Assembly: GCA_949283445.1 (NCBI GenBank)
Contig: CASDTD010000034.1
Location: forward strand, 1-11,576
DNA: 11,576 nt
Direction of reading: 5' to 3'
Source: an uncultured Coriobacteriia bacterium
GTDB lineage: Bacteria > Actinomycetota > Coriobacteriia > Coriobacteriales > QAMH01
Both the position numbers and the translations under genes were made by a program. Each line of letters begins with the position of its first letter. The first letter of the stretch is position 1. The notes beneath the pieces were generated by a model that saw nothing but the letters and a program-made list of their open reading frames with translations, was not told the DNA's origin and did not search any database. Shown here in pieces: positions 6,916 through 11,576 of this stretch.

Positions 6916-7019
6916 GCCACTACAGCACGCACCCTGCGCCCTCTGACCTCCAGTCACGGCGCGCCAAGGCCGCTCCTTTCGGCCATCGGGTGCATGGCAC
7001 GCACTGAAGCGGCTCAAAC
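6910..7019 (+). promoter_or_regulatory. Potential multi-arm RNA structure in the thrS-leuC gap (leuC leader)
   Basis: GTTTGAGCC (6910-6918, containing the thrS stop) is a perfect 9-bp inverted match to GGCTCAAAC (7011-7019). Inside it, GCACCC (6929-6934) can pair with GGGTGC (6988-6993). One hairpin arises from GCGCC/GGCGC (6936-6940/6958-6962) with TGAC/GTCA (6944-6947/6953-6956). Another arises from GGCCG/CGGCC (6968-6972/6980-6984). The arms nest without conflict, as in a junction-type RNA. Two internal segments, ACCTCC (6946-6951) and CTCCTT (6973-6978), are complementary to the leuC Shine-Dalgarno region. I recognise no known riboswitch class, and no T-run makes it a simple terminator. 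A regulatory role is inferred. Confidence 0.4.
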
Positions 7020-7049
7020 GACGATAAGCTTCATCAAGCTTTAGATAAA

Positions 7050-7077
7050 ACGTTTCGAAGGAGGTTTCGATTAACGT
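7050..7077 (+). promoter_or_regulatory. leuC ribosome-binding site in a hairpin loop
   Basis: ACGTT (7050-7054) pairs with AACGT (7073-7077) and TCGA (7055-7058) with TCGA (7067-7070), leaving a TT bulge. The loop (7059-7066) is AGGAGGTT, the Shine-Dalgarno itself. The right arm includes the first two bases of the GTG start codon. The AAGGAGG to GTG 7076 distance (11 bases) selects GTG over the downstream ATGs at 7088 and 7094. Just upstream, two AAGCTT copies (7025-7030 and 7035-7040) form a further weak stem. Confidence 0.5.
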
Positions 7078-8341
7078 GACAAGACCAATGACCATGGCGG
7101 AGAAGATCCTGGCGGCACACGCGGGCCTGGACGAGGTCGTTCCCGGCCAGCTCATCGAATGCGACCTGGATCTGGTGCTCTCCAACGACATCACCTCGCC
7201 AATTGCCATCGGTGTGTGCAAGCAGATCACCGACAAGGTATTCGACCCGACCAAGATCTGCCTCGTGCCCGACCACTACACGCCGAACAAGGACATCAAG
7301 TCCGCCGAGCAGGCCAAGACCGTGCGCGAGTTCGCCCGCGAGCAGGGCATCACGCACTACTGGGAAGTCGGCTGCATGGGCGTGGAGCATGCGCTTTTGC
7401 CCGAACAGGGTGTCGTCGTCCCCGGCGACCTCATGATCGGCGCCGACTCGCACACCTGCACCTACGGCGCGCTGGGCGCGTTTTCCACGGGCGTGGGCTC
7501 CACCGATGCGGGTGTGGGTTATGCCACGGGCAAGGCGTGGTTCAAGGTGCCGGAAAGCATCAAGATCGAGATTGACGGCGAGTTTGCGCCGGGTGTCGTC
7601 GGCAAGGACGTCATCCTCTACATCATCGGCAAGATCGGCGTGGACGGCGCGCTGTACAAGGCCATGGAGTTCACGGGCTCTGCCATCAAGCACCTGTCCA
7701 TGGAAAGCCGCCTGACCATCTCCAACATGGCCATCGAGGCCGGCGGCAAGGCGGGCCTGTTCGAGGTCGACGACATCACGCGTGCCTATGTGGACCCGCG
7801 CAAGGAGCGCGATTACGTCGAGTACCATTCCGATGCAGATGCCGAGTACTGCCAGGTTATCCACATCGACGCGGCCGACATCCCCATGACGGTGGCGCTG
7901 CCGCATCTGCCGTCCAACACCAAGCCGGCGGCTGAGTGCGCCGACATCGACATCGACCAGGCCGTCATCGGCAGCTGCACCAACGGGCGTATCGAGGACA
8001 TGCGTCAGGCGGCCGAGGTTTTGAAGGGTCGCGTGGTCGACCCCGACGTGCGCTGCATCGTCATCCCCGCCACGCAGGCGGTGTTCCGCCAGTGCATCGA
8101 AGAGGGGCTCATGGACATCTTCCTGGATGCCAACTGCGCCGTCTCCACGCCCACTTGCGGCCCGTGCCTGGGCGGTTACATGGGTGTGCTGGCTGCCGGC
8201 GAGCGCTCCATCTCCACGAGTAACCGTAACTTCATCGGACGCATGGGCGACCCGACCAGCGAGGTCATCTTGGCAAGTCCCGCCGTGGCGGCGGCTTCCG
8301 CGGTGGCCGGGCACGTGGCCGTTCCGGCGGATCTGGACTAA
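7076..8341 (+). CDS. leuC: 3-isopropylmalate dehydratase, large subunit
   Basis: A 421-residue aconitase-superfamily protein that isomerises 2-isopropylmalate and 3-isopropylmalate in leucine synthesis, acting with the small subunit encoded next. The [4Fe-4S] ligands are Cys301 (GSCTNGR), Cys361 and Cys364 (PTCGPCLGG). Other family segments are the opening [14 protein letters not shown] (37-43), [22 protein letters not shown] (122-134) and [12 protein letters not shown] (380-391). The roughly 420-residue length with a separate small subunit is the LeuC2/HacA-like class common in anaerobes and archaea, rather than the roughly 470-residue enterobacterial form. The GTG start is set by AAGGAGG at 7058-7064. 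Homoaconitase or another hydroxyacid dehydratase is possible because this subfamily is functionally mixed. leuA and leuB are not in view. leuD begins 16 bases downstream, in an operon. Confidence 0.92.
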   Translation: MTRPMTMAEKILAAHAGLDEVVPGQLIECDLDLVLSNDITSPIAIGVCKQITDKVFDPTKICLVPDHYTPNKDIKSAEQAKTVREFAREQGITHYWEVGCMGVEHALLPEQGVVVPGDLMIGADSHTCTYGALGAFSTGVGSTDAGVGYATGKAWFKVPESIKIEIDGEFAPGVVGKDVILYIIGKIGVDGALYKAMEFTGSAIKHLSMESRLTISNMAIEAGGKAGLFEVDDITRAYVDPRKERDYVEYHSDADAEYCQVIHIDAADIPMTVALPHLPSNTKPAAECADIDIDQAVIGSCTNGRIEDMRQAAEVLKGRVVDPDVRCIVIPATQAVFRQCIEEGLMDIFLDANCAVSTPTCGPCLGGYMGVLAAGERSISTSNRNFIGRMGDPTSEVILASPAVAAASAVAGHVAVPADLD

Positions 8342-8357
8342 GAGGGGAGTGACGTTC

Positions 8358-8852
8358 ATGAAATTCGAAGGCGACGTCATCAAATACGGGCGCGATGTCG
8401 ATACCGACTGCATCATCGCCGCGCGCTATCTGAACACATCCGACCCCGACGAGCTGGCCAAGCACTGCATGCAGGACCTCGACCCGACCTTCGTCGAGCG
8501 CGTCAAGCCGGGTGACATCATCGTGGCCGAAGAGAATTTCGGTTGCGGTTCCTCCCGCGAGCACGCGCCCATCTGCATCAAGGCTTCTGGCGTGTCCGTG
8601 ATACGCGCGAAGCTCTTCGCGCGTATCTTCTACCGCAACTCCATCAACATCGGGCTTCCCATTATGGAATGCCCCGAGGCCGTCGACGGCATCAGCGAGG
8701 GCGACAAGGTGAGCGTGGACGCCGACACGGGTGTCATCGTCAACGAGACGACGGGCGCCACCTTCACGGCCCAGCCGTTCCCGCCCTTCATCAAGGAGAT
8801 CATCGAGGACGGCGGTCTGGTGGCTCGCGCCAAGAAGAAGATGGCCGAATAG
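8358..8852 (+). CDS. leuD: 3-isopropylmalate dehydratase, small subunit
   Basis: A 164-residue swivel-domain protein that completes the active site of the isopropylmalate isomerase with LeuC. Family segments are [20 protein letters not shown] (11-30), the glycine-rich [11 protein letters not shown] (61-71) that binds the substrate carboxylate, and [20 protein letters not shown] (88-107). The short length matches the LeuD2/HacB-like class. The residue after YL in the specificity loop (here YLNTSD) is Asn. It is neither the Arg I recall from archaeal homoaconitases nor the Val from archaeal isopropylmalate isomerases, so substrate assignment rests on the common bacterial annotation. ATG 8358 is preceded by GAGGGGAG (8342-8349). 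The frame stays open further upstream, but that part lies within leuC. A strong terminator follows 31 bases after the stop. Confidence 0.92.
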   Translation: MKFEGDVIKYGRDVDTDCIIAARYLNTSDPDELAKHCMQDLDPTFVERVKPGDIIVAEENFGCGSSREHAPICIKASGVSVIRAKLFARIFYRNSINIGLPIMECPEAVDGISEGDKVSVDADTGVIVNETTGATFTAQPFPPFIKEIIEDGGLVARAKKKMAE

Positions 8853-8883
8853 CGGCATATCGGCGCAGCATATGATTACGAAG

Positions 8884-8919
8884 CGGCCCTGCTGGCAGTG
8901 ATGCTGGCGGGGCCGTTTT
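8884..8919 (+). terminator. Rho-independent terminator of the (thrS)-leuCD unit
   Basis: A 14-bp stem (8884-8897 with 8902-8915, including a few G-T wobbles) surrounds the GTGA tetraloop and is followed by TTTT (8916-8919). It lies 31 bases after the leuD stop. An ATG at 8898 in frame with the next gene falls inside this hairpin, which argues against that ATG as a start. Confidence 0.92.
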
Positions 8920-8984
8920 CGCATTCATGTTCAGACCTGCTGGTCGAGGGTCGTGCGTGGCACGTTCTCATACTCCATGGTCTA

Positions 8985-9014
8985 TTGTGGCATGCAGGTG
9001 CATGTGGGTTAATC
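8985..9014 (+). promoter_or_regulatory. Palindrome and possible promoter upstream of the first URO-D gene
   Basis: CATGCA (8991-8996) and TGCATG (8999-9004) form an inverted repeat with a GG centre. It lies between a weak -35-like TTGTGG (8985-8990) and a -10-like TTAATC (9009-9014, 18-base spacing). A closely related palindrome, in the same ATTnn(n)GGCATGC context, precedes the second paralogue. A repressor or activator site is plausible. The rest of 8920-9098 shows no gene. Confidence 0.4.
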
Positions 9015-9098
9015 GTCTCAGCAAGTTCTATAAGGCATTTCATTCGTTTTCCGCAGGGGGCACTGGAACGGACAGTCAGTAGGAAGGCGATGAATGAC

Positions 9099-10118
9099 AT
9101 GTTGAGCGCACGGCAGAATTTTCTGGAAACCATTCACGGTGGCACCCCGGAGCGGTTCGTCAACCAGTGGGAAGCCTATGAAATCATCATGACTCCTCCC
9201 GTATGGGCGGCGATTTCAGGGCTCATGCCGGGTGAGGCGGACAGGCAGGACTCCTTCGGCGTGTGGTGGACCTGGCCTGAAGACCAGCCGGGTGCGTATC
9301 CCGTTCACACGCCGGACAAGGTCGTCATCAAGGACATCGAGCGCTGGCGCGAGCAGGTCAAGGCGCCGACCCTTGAGTATTCCGATGAGGAATGGGCACC
9401 TTGCATGGAGCAAGCGCGGGCGGTTGACAGAAGCGAGAAGTACGTGTGCCCTGTTCTTGCGCCGGGATTGTTCGAGCGCTGCCATCATCTCATGGGCATC
9501 ACCGATTGCCTGATGGCGTTTTACGAGAATCCCGACGAGATGCACGAGCTCATCGAGTGGATTACCGACTACGAGCTGGCGCTGGCAGAGCAGATATGCA
9601 ACCGCCTACAGCCCGATGCCATGCTGCATCATGACGACTGGGGCTCCTACGAATCCACGTTCATGAGCCCCGAGATGTTCCGCGAGTTCTTCTTCGAGCC
9701 CTACAAGAAAATCTACGGCTATTACAGGAGTCGCGGCGTCGAGCTTATCATCCACCATTCGGATTCGTATGCCGCCACGCTCGTGCCTTCGATGATCGAG
9801 ATGGGCATCGACGTATGGCAGGGCGCCATGCTCTCCAACGACATTCCCGCGCTCATCGAGCAATACGGCGGCAAGATCTCCATTCAAGGCGGCTTGGAAA
9901 ACAGCCGCATCGACACGCCGGATTGGTCGCGTGAGAAGATCGACGAGCTGGTGGAACAGGTGTGCCGGGAATGCGGGGCGCTCTACTTCATCCCGAGCTT
10001 GTGCGGCGGCACGTCGGAAAGCGTGATTCCGCCCGTGTACGATGAGGCCACGAAGTCCATCGCGGCGTTTTCGAAACAGGAGTTCGCGCAGATTCTTGAG
10101 CAGAGCAAGGCGCGGTAG
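9099..10118 (+). CDS. Uroporphyrinogen decarboxylase superfamily protein (MtaA/CmuA-like), copy 1
   Basis: A 339-residue cytosolic protein with the TIM-barrel signature of the URO-D superfamily's methyltransferase branch. It opens with RQNFLETIHGGTPERFVNQ, then carries HHDDWGS (177-183), FMSPEMFREFFFEPYKKIY, HHSDSY (219-224) and MIEMGIDVWQGAMLSN (232-247). It lacks the N-terminal Arg-rich motif of true haem-pathway HemE. Methylcobamide:CoM methyltransferases (MtaA) carry H-x-C at the position of HHSDSY; here the Cys is Ser, so zinc-thiolate chemistry is doubtful. Substrate unknown. Known relatives act with corrinoid proteins in demethylation, but no corrinoid protein or activator gene is in view. 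ATG 9099 is chosen by alignment with the paralogue's MLTKRQNF start and AGGAAGG at 9081-9087; ATG 9090 in frame is too close to that site. A terminator follows, so it is probably monocistronic. Confidence 0.82.
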   Translation: MLSARQNFLETIHGGTPERFVNQWEAYEIIMTPPVWAAISGLMPGEADRQDSFGVWWTWPEDQPGAYPVHTPDKVVIKDIERWREQVKAPTLEYSDEEWAPCMEQARAVDRSEKYVCPVLAPGLFERCHHLMGITDCLMAFYENPDEMHELIEWITDYELALAEQICNRLQPDAMLHHDDWGSYESTFMSPEMFREFFFEPYKKIYGYYRSRGVELIIHHSDSYAATLVPSMIEMGIDVWQGAMLSNDIPALIEQYGGKISIQGGLENSRIDTPDWSREKIDELVEQVCRECGALYFIPSLCGGTSESVIPPVYDEATKSIAAFSKQEFAQILEQSKAR

Positions 10119-10154
10119 GGCACCGAAGCTGGGAAATTTCGCGTGCACGCGAGC

Positions 10155-10188
10155 AAGCCTGTCGGGTCTGATGCCCGGCAGGCTTTTT
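10155..10188 (+). terminator. Rho-independent terminator after copy 1
   Basis: A 12-bp stem (10155-10166 with 10174-10185, one G-T wobble) with loop TCTGATG runs into a five-T tract (10184-10188). It lies 36 bases after the stop codon. Confidence 0.92.
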
Positions 10189-10344
10189 CACGTTGCGTTC
10201 CCTTTTCGCCAAGCTTCCAACACTTGCCGTGAAATCTTGGAGCTTTCGCCGTTGAGCGCAGATGAGCGCATGGAGATGATGAATGCCGGGAAGCACGCCT
10301 GCTGGAGTATTCCAAAATGGCCTGCCGCCTGAACCGTTTAGGCA

Positions 10345-10421
10345 TTTCAGGCATGCGCATGCGCGTTTCTACACTTTGCGCAAGGGTCAATTCACGTGTG
10401 TTTTCGGGCTGTGTCACGTGT
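10345..10421 (+). promoter_or_regulatory. Palindrome and paired CACGTG repeats upstream of the second URO-D gene
   Basis: GCATGCGCATGC (10351-10362) is a perfect palindrome, in the same position and context as the element before copy 1. TCACGTGT occurs twice, at 10392-10399 and 10414-10421. That is a 22-bp period (two helical turns), and each copy contains the palindrome CACGTG. A -10-like TACACT lies at 10370-10375. These look like binding sites, but no regulator gene is present. The remaining gap (10189-10344) has no supported gene. Confidence 0.4.
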
Positions 10422-10447
10422 TGATGTGGCCGGGAAAGGATGGATGT

Positions 10448-11464
10448 ATGCTCACCAAACGGCAGAACTTCATGGAAACCATTTGCGGCGGCAACCCCGA
10501 CCGCTTCGTCAACCAGTACGAGGCGTACGCGTTCGTCATGAACCCCATCACCATGGCCGCGCCCCTTCCCATGCCAGGCGAGCCCGACAAGCCTGACACC
10601 TTCGGCGTGTGGTTTTCGTGGCCCGAAGGCCAGCCGGGTGCGTACCCCGTCCACACGCCGGACAAGGTCGTCATCACGGATATCGAGAAGTGGCGCGAGC
10701 AGGTCATTCGTCCGCAAATCGAATTCTCGGAAGAAGAGTGGGCGCCGTTCGTGGAACAGGCAAACGCCATCGACCGCGACGAGCAGTTCTGCTGCGCGTT
10801 CGTCGCGCCGGGTATCTTCGAGCGCTGCCATCATCTCATGGGCATCACCGATTGCCTGATGGCGTTTTACGAGAACCCCGACGAGATGCACGAGCTCATC
10901 GAGTGGCTTACCGATTACGAGCTGGATATGGCAAGGGAGATTTGCGACCACCTGCACCCGGACGCGATGTTCCACCACGACGACTGGGGCTCCTACGACT
11001 CCACGTTCATGAGCCCCGAGATGTTCGAGGAGTTCTTCCTCGAGCCGTACAAGAAGGTCTACGGTTACTACAAGGAACGCGGCGTCGAGGTCATCATCCA
11101 CCACTCCGACTCGTATGCCGCCACGCTCGTGCCTTCGATGATCGAAATGGGCATCGACGTGTGGCAGGGCGCCATGCTCTCCAACGACATCCCCGCGCTC
11201 ATCGAGCAATACGGCGGCAGGCTCAGCTTCCAAGGCGGGTTGGAAAACGCGTTGATTGACGTGCCGGATTGGTCACGCGAGAAGATTGATGCGACGGTCG
11301 AGCGCGTGTGCCGGGAATGCGGGGCGCTCTACTTCATCCCGAGTTTGTGCGCGGGTAACGACACGAGCGTGGTGCCGCCCGTCTATGGCGAGACGACTCG
11401 GGCCATCGACGCGTTTTCGAAAAAGGAGTTCGCGCAGATTCTGGAGCAGAGCAAGGTGCGGTAG
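10448..11464 (+). CDS. Uroporphyrinogen decarboxylase superfamily protein (MtaA/CmuA-like), copy 2
   Basis: A 338-residue paralogue of the preceding gene that aligns along its whole length with a one-residue gap near residue 40. It keeps the same motifs: RQNFMETICGGNPDRFVNQ, HHDDWGS (176-182), FMSPEMFEEFFLEPYKKVY, HHSDSY (218-223) and EMGIDVWQGAMLSN. As in copy 1, the H-x-C zinc motif of MtaA is H-H-S. ATG 10448 has AAAGGA (10435-10440) seven bases upstream. Most differences cluster in residues 28-120 and around 255-275, which could alter substrate choice while keeping the barrel core. It has its own upstream region with a palindrome and CACGTG repeats, so the two copies may be separately regulated. 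Biochemical function is unknown; corrinoid-linked methyl transfer is one possibility by family. Confidence 0.82.
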   Translation: MLTKRQNFMETICGGNPDRFVNQYEAYAFVMNPITMAAPLPMPGEPDKPDTFGVWFSWPEGQPGAYPVHTPDKVVITDIEKWREQVIRPQIEFSEEEWAPFVEQANAIDRDEQFCCAFVAPGIFERCHHLMGITDCLMAFYENPDEMHELIEWLTDYELDMAREICDHLHPDAMFHHDDWGSYDSTFMSPEMFEEFFLEPYKKVYGYYKERGVEVIIHHSDSYAATLVPSMIEMGIDVWQGAMLSNDIPALIEQYGGRLSFQGGLENALIDVPDWSREKIDATVERVCRECGALYFIPSLCAGNDTSVVPPVYGETTRAIDAFSKKEFAQILEQSKVR

Positions 11465-11497
11465 GACACCGAAGCTGGGAAATTCCGCGTGTGTAAG

Positions 11498-11529
11498 CGA
11501 GCCTGCTGAGCGTGTGCGCGGCAGGCTCG
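11498..11529. terminator. Hairpin after copy 2, weak or bidirectional terminator
   Basis: CGAGCCTGC (11498-11506) pairs perfectly with GCAGGCTCG (11521-11529) around a 14-base loop. It stands where copy 1 has its terminator, and both stems share AGCCTG/CAGGCT. Here no T-run follows (ATTC), so termination efficiency is doubtful. It may also serve a convergent gene on the right. Confidence 0.45.
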
Positions 11530-11549
11530 ATTCACAGCGCGAGCCGGTT

Positions 11550-11576
11550 TCAGATGTCGATGAGCGTGCGGATGTC
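11550..11576 (-). CDS. Possible C-terminal end of a minus-strand gene
   Basis: Read on the minus strand, the window edge gives eight codons, DIRTLIDI, then TGA (11552-11550). This would be the convergent end of a neighbour to the right, with the hairpin at 11498-11529 between the two genes. Eight codons cannot identify a family or even prove coding, so this is only a placeholder. Confidence 0.2.
   Translation of the reverse strand, partial: DIRTLIDI

Larger units (their letters stand above)
9099..11489 (+). repeat. Tandem gene duplication (two copies about 1.35 kb apart)
   Basis: The two URO-D genes form a direct repeat offset by 1346-1349 bases. Similarity runs past the stop codons: CACCGAAGCTGGGAAATT follows both stops. 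Identity is uneven. For example 9471-9529 and 10817-10875 match at all 59 bases, whereas the region around 9180-9240 is strongly diverged from its counterpart. Confidence 0.85.

Noticed and set aside
4900..7254. Long open frame antisense to thrS
   Set aside because: It mirrors a complete, well-conserved thrS. Long antisense frames are expected in high-G+C codon usage, and the translation resembles no family. The same applies to the antisense frames over folC, leuC and the URO-D genes.
8898..9098. N-terminal extension of URO-D copy 1 from ATG 8898
   Set aside because: That ATG lies inside the leuD terminator hairpin, and the extension is absent from the paralogue.
10201..10332. Small peptide or gene remnant between the URO-D genes
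   Set aside because: One frame ending at TGA 10330-10332 reads protein-like for about 40 codons, but it has no proper start or ribosome-binding site and resembles no family I know.
1..11576. CRISPR array, tRNA, rRNA or insertion sequence
   Set aside because: No regularly spaced repeats, no cloverleaf with a GTTCGA arm, no rRNA-like sequence and no transposase or terminal inverted repeats were seen.

Overview
The window is a high-G+C bacterial chromosome segment. It most resembles an anaerobic actinobacterium of the class Coriobacteriia (Eggerthellaceae-like). I infer this from codon use, the clostridial-type two-subunit isopropylmalate dehydratase, the MtaA-like members of the uroporphyrinogen decarboxylase superfamily, and the sigma/anti-sigma style. 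No 16S rRNA or other decisive marker is present, so the placement is an inference.

Layout. (1) Positions 1-206, minus strand: the first 68 codons of htpG (Hsp90). (2) Positions 207-2337: a visibly lower-G+C cassette of three plus-strand genes. These are an ECF-type sigma factor, a single-pass membrane protein that looks like its anti-sigma partner, and a secreted protein whose reading frame is broken by a one-base shift. The last two share a C-terminal module. Three phased TGTYAC repeats lie upstream of the sigma gene. (3) Positions 2338-2777: no recognisable gene. (4) Positions 2778-4649: folC, then a small membrane protein with two zinc ribbons, closed by a strong terminator. (5) Positions 4703-8919: thrS followed by leuC and leuD, closed by a second strong terminator. 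(6) Positions 8920-11530: two tandem, highly similar MtaA/URO-D-family genes, each preceded by a palindrome and followed by a hairpin. The last 27 bases may hold the end of a minus-strand gene.

The most interesting signals are regulatory. The thrS leader has two consecutive hairpins, each presenting GG-UUUGUG. In the second, a 5-bp stem carries a 7-nt loop laid out like a tRNA anticodon loop with the threonine anticodon UGU. This suggests autogenous control of thrS by tRNA mimicry, analogous to the Escherichia coli thrS operator. The thrS-leuC gap can also fold into a multi-arm structure. Two of its loops are complementary to the leuC Shine-Dalgarno sequence, and that sequence sits in the loop of its own small hairpin.

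How the genes relate. FolC (folate polyglutamylation), ThrS (tRNA charging) and LeuCD (leucine synthesis) are housekeeping functions. The sigma cassette looks like an acquired signalling unit. The two URO-D paralogues form a duplicated accessory pair of unknown substrate, with tracts of near-identical sequence that suggest recent duplication or gene conversion.
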